Part shown: positions 1-7,752 of the stretch, one piece after another
Layout of the letters: each line of letters starts with the position of its first letter
How positions within the stretch are numbered: the first letter of the stretch is position 1
Origin: a virus
Strand: one strand, 5' to 3'
DNA: 23,534 nt
IMG/VR virus record: IMGVR_UViG_3300020442_001684
Span: 1-23,534 of that record
Translations under genes and position numbers: made by a program
The notes under the pieces: generated by a model
The model's database searches: none
Told to the model about the DNA's origin: nothing
What the model saw: the letters and a program-made list of their open reading frames with translations, nothing else

Positions 1-258
1 ACCAAATAACTGTAACACAAGACGAGGAGTTACAGGCGTACCTACTTCATTTGTCCAAAACTCGTCTTCTTTTTCTCTCCATATTCTACTACGATCTGTG
101 TCGCCTTCTAACATGTCTCTATCCCAACCAAAAACACTGGCTACGCCATCTTTTAATTTGTCAGCGAAACTTAGTTTTTCAAAGTTGTGATTCTCAACTA
201 AAATATCAGCAACGGTGCCTTTACCACTGCCGATTAATCCGCATATACCAATTATCAT
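1..258 (-). CDS. Deoxynucleoside monophosphate kinase (T4 gp1-like), 3' end cut off by window edge
   Basis: The gene starts at the ATG whose first base is 258 and runs off base 1, so 86 residues are visible. It begins MIIGICGLIGSGKGT, a P-loop (Walker A) with Lys13, followed by FADKLKDGVASVFGWDRDML. This N-terminus resembles the P-loop dNMP kinases of marine T4-like phages, which phosphorylate dNMPs to dNDPs for phage DNA synthesis in the host cytoplasm. A GGAG ribosome site lies about 7 bases before the ATG. No promoter was recognised in the 52 bases between it and the gp13-like gene upstream, so it may be read through from that gene. The lid and base-binding regions are outside the window, so substrate specificity cannot be judged. 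It could be another small P-loop kinase, but the overall pattern favours dNMP kinase. Confidence 0.82.
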   Translation of the reverse strand, partial: MIIGICGLIGSGKGTVADILVENHNFEKLSFADKLKDGVASVFGWDRDMLEGDTDRSRIWREKEDEFWTNEVGTPVTPRLVLQLFG

Positions 259-310
259 TGATACTCCAATCTTTTAATTTAGTTAATAATATTAGGAATT
301 TTAGGTAAAG

Positions 311-1051
311 TCAACCAATAATTACACCAAGTCCAGCTTGACCTTCTGCATAGTACTTGAGATCATCTTCTAGTTTGTCTATGGCTGTAAGTGCATCATT
401 ACGCAATGCATCAGCATTAAGACTTGTTCCGCCTTGTGGTCCAGCAATGGTGTTAAACTTGCCTCTAGCTTCAGCAAGCATTAGTTTTGCTTGTGCTAGT
501 GCATACTCTTTTATCCATGGTAGACTGTAAGGATCTGTTAATAGTTCTTCGTCACTTCTATGCTTGTAAACATGAATATAAACTGTATCGTCTGCTTTTA
601 TTTTTCTATGTAATAATAGTTTCTTTGTAACTGTGTTCCAAGTAAATGTATATTCACCACCAAACATTTTAGCCAAATGTTCTCTGTGTTGTGCTAGTGC
701 ATCATAAATGCCCAAGCCACCAGCTCTACCACTGTACAATAAAAAGTTATTTAGATACGCAGTTTCAAATGGTTCAATATCACCACTGCTAGCACTATTA
801 AGTGTTCCACTGCTACGTCTATAAACATCTTTTACTTCTATGACATCATTATCAAGGGTATACTCAGCAACCTCTTTGATAAGGTCTAGTTTTACAAATG
901 CTTCTTCCAACGCATTTTCACTACGTTGTCTATATTTTTCAAAACTTTTTTTGATAGATAACTCATAGTGTTCAGGGTCAAGTTCTACGTCAACCATTTG
1001 ACCACCAAGTCTAAGTTCTATCTCTTTTGTTAATTCATCTACCTGTGCCAT
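311..1051 (-). CDS. Neck protein, T4 gp13-like
   Basis: This 246-residue protein is probably the gp13-type head completion or neck protein, which caps the portal after DNA packaging so that a tail can join. T4 gp13 is somewhat longer, about 309 residues. Seen here: an N-terminal helix with a LGGQMVDVELDPEHYELSI segment, typical of phage connector proteins, a central beta-rich part (residues about 60-165), and a C-terminus with SLPWIKEYALAQAKLMLAEA, KFNTIAGPQGGTSLNADAL and a final helix IDKLEDDLKYYAEG. The last part aligns well, from memory, with the T4 gp13 end (WLKEY, a GGVTLNG segment, then EIEKLEDEL). The ATG has no Shine-Dalgarno sequence but sits 5 bases after a GATAAATA late promoter. 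The gp14-like and gp15-like genes lie nearby on the other strand, which supports the call. Confidence 0.75.
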   Translation of the reverse strand: MAQVDELTKEIELRLGGQMVDVELDPEHYELSIKKSFEKYRQRSENALEEAFVKLDLIKEVAEYTLDNDVIEVKDVYRRSSGTLNSASSGDIEPFETAYLNNFLLYSGRAGGLGIYDALAQHREHLAKMFGGEYTFTWNTVTKKLLLHRKIKADDTVYIHVYKHRSDEELLTDPYSLPWIKEYALAQAKLMLAEARGKFNTIAGPQGGTSLNADALRNDALTAIDKLEDDLKYYAEGQAGLGVIIG

Positions 1052-1056
1052 ACTAA

Positions 1057-1064
1057 TATTTATC
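1057..1064 (-). promoter_or_regulatory. Late (T4 gp55-type) promoter for the gp13-like gene
   Basis: The minus strand reads GATAAATA, then TTAGT, then the ATG at 1051. It differs from the T4 late element TATAAATA only in the first base. T4 late transcripts start about 6 bases after the element, which here is the ATG itself. The TAA stop of the upstream metallopeptidase gene (1060-1062) lies inside the element. Confidence 0.65.
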
Positions 1065-1752
1065 CGTTATAGTAATCCGCAGTATACTTGAGCAGTTGCT
1101 TTAGTTCTTTGCTATTAGGCTCAAAAACTTGTCTATATCTAGCATAGCTGGGCAAGTCATCTTTATGTGCTTCTGGATTGCGTAACACCTGTTCAGGATT
1201 TTGTGTGTCTTTTATTTCGCTAGCAAGATCACTAGCATATGCCATAAGTTCATGTGGATCACGCAAATATTCACGCATCCAATCCATTTGATTACCAGTC
1301 TTATTTGCTAGTTCAGTTCCTTTTTGGTGACCACTTTTAATTTTGTTTACACGATCCATTCCTATTTTAGCATATTGATTCCAATGAATAGTTTCATGTG
1401 CTAGCATACGCATTACAAGTTGTTTGAAAGTTTTTGGACCATATTTGCCTTCTAAGTTTTTTGTAAACAAATATACTTGCATAAACTTACCATCTTTGTC
1501 TATGCCAGCTTCTGCACTGATCCATTCGTTTGGATCTTTGCGTTCTTGGTCTGTAGCAATAAATTCTATTGGTAAATTGTCGTAATTGTTTTGATTGAGT
1601 ATTTCTTCTAGTTCGTCGATGTCATCTACATCTCCGTTACTATCTAATACTTGTTGATACTCTTCGATACTGTCGTCAATAATTTGCTCTACCTGACTCA
1701 TAAATTCCTTGTCAGGTTCAACCCGTGCTTCGACTAGTTCATGTAATCTCAT
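1060..1752 (-). CDS. Putative zinc metallopeptidase with N-terminal capsid-targeting-like sequence
   Basis: This 230-residue protein has an HExxH zinc motif, H119-E-T-I-H123, in the context MRMLAHETIHWNQYAK. A possible third ligand is E168 in DPHELMAYA, about 45 residues later, giving a gluzincin-like arrangement. The first nine residues, MRLHELVEA, contain LVE followed by A. That fits the (L/I)-x-E cut site of the T4 prohead protease gp21 and resembles the capsid-targeting peptides of T4 internal proteins. The sequence therefore suggests a peptidase packed into the head and trimmed on maturation. Its substrate is unknown. Residues 20-60 are acidic. It has no Shine-Dalgarno sequence and starts 5 bases after an AATAAATA element. 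No exact family is recognised. The fold is judged from motifs only, but the HExxH plus HExxAYA pair is seldom accidental. Confidence 0.6.
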   Translation of the reverse strand: MRLHELVEARVEPDKEFMSQVEQIIDDSIEEYQQVLDSNGDVDDIDELEEILNQNNYDNLPIEFIATDQERKDPNEWISAEAGIDKDGKFMQVYLFTKNLEGKYGPKTFKQLVMRMLAHETIHWNQYAKIGMDRVNKIKSGHQKGTELANKTGNQMDWMREYLRDPHELMAYASDLASEIKDTQNPEQVLRNPEAHKDDLPSYARYRQVFEPNSKELKQLLKYTADYYNG

Positions 1753-1757
1753 ACAAG

Positions 1758-1765
1758 TATTTATT
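1758..1765 (-). promoter_or_regulatory. Late promoter for the metallopeptidase gene
   Basis: The minus strand reads AATAAATA, then CTTGT, then the ATG at 1752. This is one base from the T4 late consensus and has the same 5-base spacing as at the gp13-like gene. The TAA stop of the upstream 411-residue gene (1761-1763) is embedded in it. Confidence 0.6.
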
Positions 1766-2996
1766 TGAAGGCTTTTAAGATTATAGTATCTGCGTTAAAC
1801 CGACCGTTAAGTTTGGTCTCTGTAGTTTTAAGATAACCATATTGTGCATTTATCTTGTGTTTGGTTATCTTTTTCCACATGGGTAAAACTTCATTAGGTT
1901 TCCTAATAGTTTTCTGTGTGCTTCTTGCTTCATCAAAGAATTGTAATGTTGTGCCTTTGACTTTTAAATCAGCATGTTCTTGTGCATAGTAGATTCCTAT
2001 TTTACGATTCTTTGTATTGAAAACAACAACACATTTACTGTCAATTATCTCACTTGGATTAATGCTTGCTATTCCAAAATCTCCATCACTTGGTTTGAAT
2101 TTAAGTTTCTTAACAAGCTCTTGAGCACTCTTTACCTTAGGCTTTCTAACTGCTCGATTTTGTTTTTGCTCAGCTTTCATAATTTCAATAGCATCAAACA
2201 ACCGCTTGTAAAAGTCTGTAAGCTCTTTTATCTGAGGCTTACTATAATTTTCATAACCTTCTGCTAGTTGAGATTGCATTTCATCACGTTGTTTTGCAGG
2301 AGGTAAGCTATTAAGCTCTTGTAGTTCTTCATAAGCACCTTTGAACCAGTTCGTTACAAAACGTAAATGTCCGAGATTGATTTGTTTTTTCTTAAACAAT
2401 TTAAGTGGTATTTTGTCTTTTAGTGGATTTGCTTTGCTGTCACACATCCAATCATCTATCCACTGATCCAAATCTTCTGTTTTTTCTTCAGCCGCTTCTT
2501 GTAGTCTTTCTTGGATACTAGGCACATGAATATTTTTCTTTTTCTTATCATCTGCTTTTTTCTCTTCAACTATAGTTTTTCCTTTTTCAATAAGCTCAGC
2601 AATTTTAGGCTTGATGTAATCTGTCATAGGGTGTATATCACCACTAGTTCCAGGACATGATTGCCAGTATTCTTGTTCTTTTTCGTTGTAGTCAGGACAG
2701 CCATCTAAGAGCATACGACAATAGATTCCTACTAATCCTTCAAACTTTGCCGCCTTTTTAGCATTAGATATTTCAGTTTTTGTATACCCATTTTCTTTCA
2801 TCCAAGTATACATATGTTCAATATTATCTGTGTGTTTGTAATTCATATAGTAAAAATCGTTGTTATGACGTTTAAGACTATGGAATTTTGCACCGTCTAG
2901 TTTTTCCCAACCTTCAAAACCAGGTGCTTGTAATCCTTTTACTTTACGCCTTGCAAGTTTTACTTTAGCTTTTTTTCTAGCCTTTGGAAGTGCCAT
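1761..2996 (-). CDS. Conserved Lys-rich protein of unknown function (411 aa)
   Basis: The first 20 residues are very basic (MALPKARKKAKVKLARRKVK). They are followed by a compact domain with EGWEKLDGAKFHSLKRHN, an aromatic FYYMNYKH stretch, and EGLVGIYCRMLLDGCPDYNEKE. A charged helical region (about 135-170) leads to IQERLQEAAEEKTEDLDQWIDDW. The C-terminal third (about 290-411) is rich in beta strands, for example CVVVFNTKNRKIGIYYAQ and GTTLQFFDEARSTQKTIR. I recall similar uncharacterised proteins in marine T4-like phages but cannot verify this. The basic N-terminus suggests nucleic acid binding, which is inference only. Unlike its downstream neighbours it has a good ribosome site (GAGAGG, 7-8 bases before the ATG) and a sigma70-like promoter, so it may be expressed early. 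Confidence 0.6.
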   Translation of the reverse strand: MALPKARKKAKVKLARRKVKGLQAPGFEGWEKLDGAKFHSLKRHNNDFYYMNYKHTDNIEHMYTWMKENGYTKTEISNAKKAAKFEGLVGIYCRMLLDGCPDYNEKEQEYWQSCPGTSGDIHPMTDYIKPKIAELIEKGKTIVEEKKADDKKKKNIHVPSIQERLQEAAEEKTEDLDQWIDDWMCDSKANPLKDKIPLKLFKKKQINLGHLRFVTNWFKGAYEELQELNSLPPAKQRDEMQSQLAEGYENYSKPQIKELTDFYKRLFDAIEIMKAEQKQNRAVRKPKVKSAQELVKKLKFKPSDGDFGIASINPSEIIDSKCVVVFNTKNRKIGIYYAQEHADLKVKGTTLQFFDEARSTQKTIRKPNEVLPMWKKITKHKINAQYGYLKTTETKLNGRFNADTIILKAFK

Positions 2997-3028
2997 AGTT
3001 GTCCTCTCTGTTTGTGCCTTTACACACT

Positions 3029-3056
3029 AATTTAGCATCTTTTGTAAATTTGTCAA
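3029..3056 (-). promoter_or_regulatory. Sigma70-like promoter for the 411-residue protein gene
   Basis: On the minus strand a perfect -35 TTGACA (3056-3051) is followed, after 16 bases, by TAAATT (3034-3029). The -10 matches TATAAT at 4 of 6 bases. The gene's ATG is about 32 bases further on, with a GAGAGG ribosome site between. This suggests use of the host RNA polymerase before late modification. The weak -10 lowers confidence. Confidence 0.45.
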
Positions 3057-3069
3057 CCTTAAAGGTATC

Positions 3070-3077
3070 GATAAATA
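3070..3077 (+). promoter_or_regulatory. Late promoter for the gp14-like, gp15-like, fibre and Nudix gene cluster
   Basis: GATAAATA is followed by ACTGT and the ATG at 3083. The spacing is the same 5 bases as at two minus-strand genes nearby. No Shine-Dalgarno sequence fits between the element and the ATG. It lies back to back with the sigma70-like promoter of the divergent gene. Confidence 0.65.
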
Positions 3078-3082
3078 ACTGT

Positions 3083-4171
3083 ATGCCACGTTTAAGTTTA
3101 TACAAACCGACCAAAACTAATGATTATCACTACATGGATCGCAATATCCGTGAGCAGTTTAGTATTGGCGGAACAGGAGTACATGTACACAAATATTTAG
3201 GTCCGGCAGTGACAGCAGACAAAAATGATCCAAGTCAGCCTAATTATATTGATGGTAGAGAAGTTGATCCACTTAGTGGCGAAGTCATCAACGTCGAAGG
3301 TATCATTAATGAAACAAAAGTACAAGACTTGCTGTTTATGGAAAACAGAGATAGAAAATACGACAAAGACATTTATGAACTAAGAGGTGTTTACAATGTA
3401 CAAGACACTGATTTTGATCTAACACAGTTTGGATTATTCCTCAGTAACGATATGTTGTACATGACATTTCACATGAATGAGATGGTCGAAGTAATGGGCA
3501 GAAGACTAATGCCTGGAGATGTATTAGAACTGCCACATCTACGTGATGCACTTTTATTAAATGCTGATAAAAATGCAATTAACAAATATTATGTGGTCAA
3601 TGATGCTAACAGAGGTGCAGAAGGTTTCAGTCAAACATGGTATCCACATATTTGGAGAGTGAAACTAAGTCCGCTAACAGACAGCCAGGAATACTACGAT
3701 ATACTTGGAGATGGAAGCGAAAACAGTCTTAAGAGTGACCTCAGTACATACAAAGCTGAATACAATATTAGCAATGCTATTGTAGAAGCCGCAGATGCTG
3801 AAGATCCGACTGGTACATCAATGACTGAACACTTGTTTGGTTATGATTATGCAACCAGTGGCGGTTTAGTAAATCAACAAAACAGTTACAATCATGGCGA
3901 GAGTATTGCAAGTGGTGATCAATTTCCTAGTAGTCCTACTGAAGGTGAATATTTTATAAGAACTGACTTTAATCCTAATAGACTATTTGTGAGAAGAGGA
4001 AGTCGATGGCATAGACTTTACGATAATATTACTGATCAAACTTGGACAGATAAAACTTATAATGCTAGTGATTACATCAACAATAATAGAACCACAGTAG
4101 TAGATGACCAGGAATTTAACGAGCAAACTCCATTAAGTGAAGTAATAAAACCACAAGCGGATAATACATAA
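3083..4171 (+). CDS. Neck or virion structural protein, T4 gp14-like
   Basis: The start chosen is MPRLSLYKPTKTNDYHYMD at 3083, giving 362 residues. The open frame reaches back to 2999, but that would run through both divergent promoters. The middle (about 105-190) contains QFGLFLSNDMLYMTFHMNEM, GRRLMPGDVLELPHLRDAL and ANRGAEGFSQTWYPHIWRV. This resembles, from memory, the order of motifs in T4 gp14 (an FG..V.D.VT.S.N segment, then G..P..GDLIYFP). gp14 joins gp13 on the completed head and receives the tail. The C-terminal third looks like an added module, with FPSSPTEGEYFIRTDF and LFVRRGSRWHRLYD (about 275-312). It is followed directly by the gp15-like gene (TAATG, 1-base overlap), as expected for neck genes. 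Other marine T4-like structural proteins share this pattern, so the gp14 label is tentative. Confidence 0.6.
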   Translation: MPRLSLYKPTKTNDYHYMDRNIREQFSIGGTGVHVHKYLGPAVTADKNDPSQPNYIDGREVDPLSGEVINVEGIINETKVQDLLFMENRDRKYDKDIYELRGVYNVQDTDFDLTQFGLFLSNDMLYMTFHMNEMVEVMGRRLMPGDVLELPHLRDALLLNADKNAINKYYVVNDANRGAEGFSQTWYPHIWRVKLSPLTDSQEYYDILGDGSENSLKSDLSTYKAEYNISNAIVEAADAEDPTGTSMTEHLFGYDYATSGGLVNQQNSYNHGESIASGDQFPSSPTEGEYFIRTDFNPNRLFVRRGSRWHRLYDNITDQTWTDKTYNASDYINNNRTTVVDDQEFNEQTPLSEVIKPQADNT

Positions 4172-5574
4172 TGGCATATGAGACATCAAAACTTACAGCG
4201 GTACCTTACTTCTACGACAAACAACTTCGTAGATATATCCAGCAGTTCATAAGGATATTTGCAGGCTTTCAAGTTGCTATGCACAGTGACGCAGAAGGTA
4301 ATACAGTTTATCAAACAGCACCTGTACGTTATGGTGATGTAAGCAGAATGGCGGCTCACATTGTGAGAGAGAATAGTGAAAACATGGTACAAACAACTCC
4401 GTTTATTAGTTGTCATGTCACTGGTTTAGAAACTGCGCCTGACAGAAGAACATTTGCACAATACGAGGAAAGTTTACCAGTTTACGAAAAGAAGTTCAAC
4501 GAGTCTACAGGTGCATATGAAAATGAACAAGGCAGAGCATATAGTATAAAAAGACATCAACCTGTTCCATATAATTTAACAATGCAAGTTGATATATGGA
4601 CTTCAAATACAGAACAAAAATTACAACTACTAGAGCAAATACTTGTATTGTTTAATCCTACACTGAATATTCATACCAGTAATAATGCATTGGATTGGAG
4701 TACACTAAGTTATGTAGAACTTATAGCTAGTACATGGAGTATGAGAGCGATACCAAGTGGAGTTGATGACATTATAGATATCAGTACAATGACATTTACA
4801 ATGCCTGTGTTGATTAATCCGCCAGCAAAAGTTACAAAACAAACAATTATTCATACTATCATTGACAACATCAATGACACAGACGAAGCTGGACTAGAAG
4901 CTCTAAGAGCCGGAAACAGTTATGTTCCATTGTTTACAAGTTATAAAGTTGTAACCCTAGACAATTATAAAATGCGTTTTACAATGGATGCCAGTGGTAA
5001 TGGAACTGCACAATTATTGAGTGAGAGTGGCACCAACAGTGATGCAAACGGAATATTAAATTGGGCAGAAGTGTTTAAACCTTTTGGAGAATTCAGAGAT
5101 AGCATTAGTCAACTTAGATTAAAACAAACAGACAATCCTGGTGTAACAGCTGGTGATATAGTGGGTAACATTACTGTTAATGCAGGAAATGTAAACTTAC
5201 TTGATGTTGTGATGGATACAAATACATTTCCTTCTATGACACAAACTGCCGTTGATGCAGTGGTTGATCCGCAAGCTAATCAACCTGGAGACGGTACAAT
5301 ATCAGCCGCACAAGACGGTGATAGATACTTGCTAACAAAAGATGTGGCAGGCGGAGCAGGCTGGCTTGGCAGTGGTGCAAAGAAACATGATATAATACAG
5401 TATAGTGTAGGCACAAATCAATGGAATATTTCATTTGATGCTATTGCAAACGGAAGTGCTGAACAATTTGTCACAAATACAACAACATTAGATAGATTAA
5501 AATATAACGGTGTTGAATGGGTAAATGCATTTGAAGGAACTTATAATCCTGGATTTTGGAGAGTATACTTATGA
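4171..5574 (+). CDS. Tail sheath stabiliser / tail completion protein, T4 gp15-like, with extra C-terminal domain
   Basis: This is a 467-residue protein. The first 230 residues match the T4 gp15 pattern: PYFYDKQLRRYIQQFIRIF (T4 has YFYNSSFRRY), APVRYGDVSRM, a central PYNLTMQVDIWTSNTEQKLQLLEQILVLFNPTLNIH (quoted in part; T4 has YELSIFTRYEDDMFQIVEQILPYFQPHFN), and a closing TMTFTMPVLINPPAKV. gp15 caps the tail tube and sheath and joins them to the neck. T4 gp15 is only about 270 residues. The remaining 200 or so residues are extra, and the last 100 (GDRYLLTKD, GWLGSGAKKHDIIQYS, then GFWRVYL) resemble DUF2793-type modules of phage fibre proteins. The gene is coupled by TAATG to the gp14-like gene and by ATGA to the fibre gene. 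No strong ribosome site is visible, consistent with coupled translation. Confidence 0.78.
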   Translation: MAYETSKLTAVPYFYDKQLRRYIQQFIRIFAGFQVAMHSDAEGNTVYQTAPVRYGDVSRMAAHIVRENSENMVQTTPFISCHVTGLETAPDRRTFAQYEESLPVYEKKFNESTGAYENEQGRAYSIKRHQPVPYNLTMQVDIWTSNTEQKLQLLEQILVLFNPTLNIHTSNNALDWSTLSYVELIASTWSMRAIPSGVDDIIDISTMTFTMPVLINPPAKVTKQTIIHTIIDNINDTDEAGLEALRAGNSYVPLFTSYKVVTLDNYKMRFTMDASGNGTAQLLSESGTNSDANGILNWAEVFKPFGEFRDSISQLRLKQTDNPGVTAGDIVGNITVNAGNVNLLDVVMDTNTFPSMTQTAVDAVVDPQANQPGDGTISAAQDGDRYLLTKDVAGGAGWLGSGAKKHDIIQYSVGTNQWNISFDAIANGSAEQFVTNTTTLDRLKYNGVEWVNAFEGTYNPGFWRVYL

Positions 5575-7751
5575 GCAGAGCAAAAGATCTAAGAGAACTA
5601 CCTCAAAAGATTGATGTAATAGGTACAGGTGGGAGTCAAGAGATCGATATCACATCAGAAGGCATTGTAGATATTAATGCAAACAATGGTAATGTTGAGC
5701 TAACTTGTGTTGGTGGAATTGTTAAACTAACTGGTGATACAGGTCCTATGACATTTGATAATACATGGAACTCTGGAACTTCAAACGGACACTTTACTTT
5801 TAATGGTAGTGGTGGTTCAAAAGTTATGATTAATACAACCGATCCAGGGTATCCAGATTATGCTGATACGCTAACAGTAGCAAATAATACTTCTAACGGT
5901 GATCGTGCAGGTATCAGTATAAGAAGCGGAGATGCAGGTCAAAGTGCAATTTACTTCAGTGATGCTATTGGTACTGCGGGAGGAACATATCAGAGCAGTA
6001 TCTGGCACGATCATAGTCTTGATGAATTTAATTTTTATACGAACAACAAAATAAAATTTTATACTGGCGCTTTAGAAAAAGTAAGAATTGAAGTTGACGG
6101 TGATGTTGGTATTGGCAACACTGATCCAAAATCAAAATTACATGTATCAGGCACACAAGGTATGCCAAATAGTAATTTAGCAGGAATGTTATTACTAAGG
6201 GCAGACGGAAGTACACATGGTATGACAATGGGTGTTAATAATAATGCTCCTTGGGGAAGTTTTATACAAGCACAAGATCAAACAAGTAACACAACCAATT
6301 ATCCTTTGTCTCTTCAACCAGCTGGAGGTATTGTTGGTGTTGGAACTGACGCTCCTAATACAACAGATTCTGGATACAATAGTGGAGCATTACATGTTCA
6401 TGCTCCTGCTGGTAGCGGATCACAAATAAGATTGACCAATACAGCTACGGGAACTGGAACAAGTAGTGGTTTTATGATATCAAAATGGAGTGATCAACAC
6501 ACCTACATAACAAACTTTGATGATGGTAAAGATGTTAGATTTACAATTAGTAATAGTTCAGGTACATTGGATTCTAGAGTTCTTTGCCTTAAAGCTGATG
6601 CTACCTACGGAAAAGTAGGAATAGGAACCGACTCTCCAGAAGTTGTTTTGGAAGTAAATGGTGATCAGGCTTACGATGCCACTGATAACACAGTTGTATT
6701 TGGAGGTCGTTCAGGCGGTGGTAATGGTAACAATAGAAGATTTAATTTAGCGGCATATTCCTCAGGCGGAACATATGGCGGCGGTATTAAAATCCAAACC
6801 AGAGATAGTGCAAATCTTTTCTACAACAGGATGACAATAGATCACAATGGTTATGTTGGAATTGGTACAGAATCACCACAAAGAATGTTACATATTGCAG
6901 ACGGAGCCGCAACGGGTTTACATATTACAAATGATCAAAGTGGACATTCAAGCACTGAAGGTTTTAGTCAATATATCAGAGATGACAATCAAGACATTGA
7001 ATTTGTGCAAAGAGGCAACAAGAGATTGGTCTTTTACACAAACAACACAGGTCTGATGGCAATGAAGCATGATACCGCCACTGGGTCTTATCCATATATA
7101 AGCATAGGACAGAATCTTAACAAAGCTGACAAAATGTTGCATTTATATGGAGTCAATCCTGGTGTAATGGTAGAAGGAAACAGTAGTGGATATACAGAAG
7201 GATGCTTTATTCAAAAATGTGATGACAGCTATCGCGGCGGCGGAATGTACATGTACAACGGTAATGGTGGTAGTACAGATAACGAATGGTTTGTAGGTCG
7301 TGTATATGCCTCCAGTGCTGATTGGCGTGTTTGTTTCAAATCTGGTCCAAGCGGTGTAGGACAAGACACAGCCCAAACTTCTTATACTAAATTACACATA
7401 TATCAGAATGGTAATTACTACTTCAGTGGTTCTAATGTCTCAGATGAAAGAATAAAGCAAGATATTGTTGCAGAAACAGATCAACTAACAAATGTTCTAG
7501 CATTAAAACCTAAAACTTTTAAATTTAAACCTGAAGTAGATGTTAACGGAGATGCTTTAGAAGGCGCAGAAGCCAGCAATACTAAGCATGGACTGATTGC
7601 CCAAGATGTGCTAGAAGTACTACCTAATTTAGTGACAGGTGATGCATCAAACGAAGACGAGAGACTAGGTGTTGATTATGCCGCTCTTACCAGTGTATTA
7701 GTAAAAGCTATACAAGAACTAGAAGCTAGAATAACAGCATTAGAAAGTTGA
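5571..7751 (+). CDS. Tail fibre or spike with C-terminal S74 intramolecular chaperone
   Basis: This is a 726-residue protein starting at the ATG at 5571 (overlapping the previous stop as ATGA). A GGAGAG ribosome site lies about 8 bases upstream. It opens with short beta repeats (residues about 10-60: IDITSEGIVDINANNGNVEL). Four VGIGT.xP-type repeats follow near bases 6103, 6332, 6613 and 6855, a spacing of about 80-95 residues, typical of trimeric fibres. The C-terminus is a peptidase S74 (endosialidase-type) chaperone: SDERIKQDI, ALKPKTFKF, HGLIAQDVLEVLPNLV, DYAALTSVLVKAIQELEARI. By family precedent the chaperone cuts itself off between Ser624 and Asp625 after guiding trimer formation, releasing about 102 residues. 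Its place after the gp15-like gene suggests a virion fibre, but its attachment site on the particle is unknown. The receptor-binding part is probably residues 150-600. Confidence 0.85.
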   Translation: MSRAKDLRELPQKIDVIGTGGSQEIDITSEGIVDINANNGNVELTCVGGIVKLTGDTGPMTFDNTWNSGTSNGHFTFNGSGGSKVMINTTDPGYPDYADTLTVANNTSNGDRAGISIRSGDAGQSAIYFSDAIGTAGGTYQSSIWHDHSLDEFNFYTNNKIKFYTGALEKVRIEVDGDVGIGNTDPKSKLHVSGTQGMPNSNLAGMLLLRADGSTHGMTMGVNNNAPWGSFIQAQDQTSNTTNYPLSLQPAGGIVGVGTDAPNTTDSGYNSGALHVHAPAGSGSQIRLTNTATGTGTSSGFMISKWSDQHTYITNFDDGKDVRFTISNSSGTLDSRVLCLKADATYGKVGIGTDSPEVVLEVNGDQAYDATDNTVVFGGRSGGGNGNNRRFNLAAYSSGGTYGGGIKIQTRDSANLFYNRMTIDHNGYVGIGTESPQRMLHIADGAATGLHITNDQSGHSSTEGFSQYIRDDNQDIEFVQRGNKRLVFYTNNTGLMAMKHDTATGSYPYISIGQNLNKADKMLHLYGVNPGVMVEGNSSGYTEGCFIQKCDDSYRGGGMYMYNGNGGSTDNEWFVGRVYASSADWRVCFKSGPSGVGQDTAQTSYTKLHIYQNGNYYFSGSNVSDERIKQDIVAETDQLTNVLALKPKTFKFKPEVDVNGDALEGAEASNTKHGLIAQDVLEVLPNLVTGDASNEDERLGVDYAALTSVLVKAIQELEARITALES
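7440..7751 (+). other. S74 self-cleaving chaperone domain of the tail fibre
   Basis: The domain starts at the Ser624-Asp625 pair in VSDERIKQDI, the expected self-cleavage point in endosialidase-type chaperones. It ends in the coiled coil VKAIQELEARITALES. About 102 residues would be released after folding of the fibre trimer. Confidence 0.75.
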
Positions 7752-7752
7752 T

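Noticed and set aside
51-308. Plus-strand open frame of 85 residues
   Set aside because: It is the shadow of the minus-strand dNMP kinase gene at 1-258, which has a clear P-loop. The shadow has no family-like pattern.
2999-3082. N-terminal extension of the gp14-like protein back to 2999
   Set aside because: It would start at a non-ATG codon, run through both divergent promoters, and add a sequence unlike the rest. The ATG at 3083 follows the late element.
5556-5570. TTG start for the tail fibre gene
   Set aside because: The ATG at 5571 overlaps the previous stop as ATGA and has a well-placed GGAGAG site.
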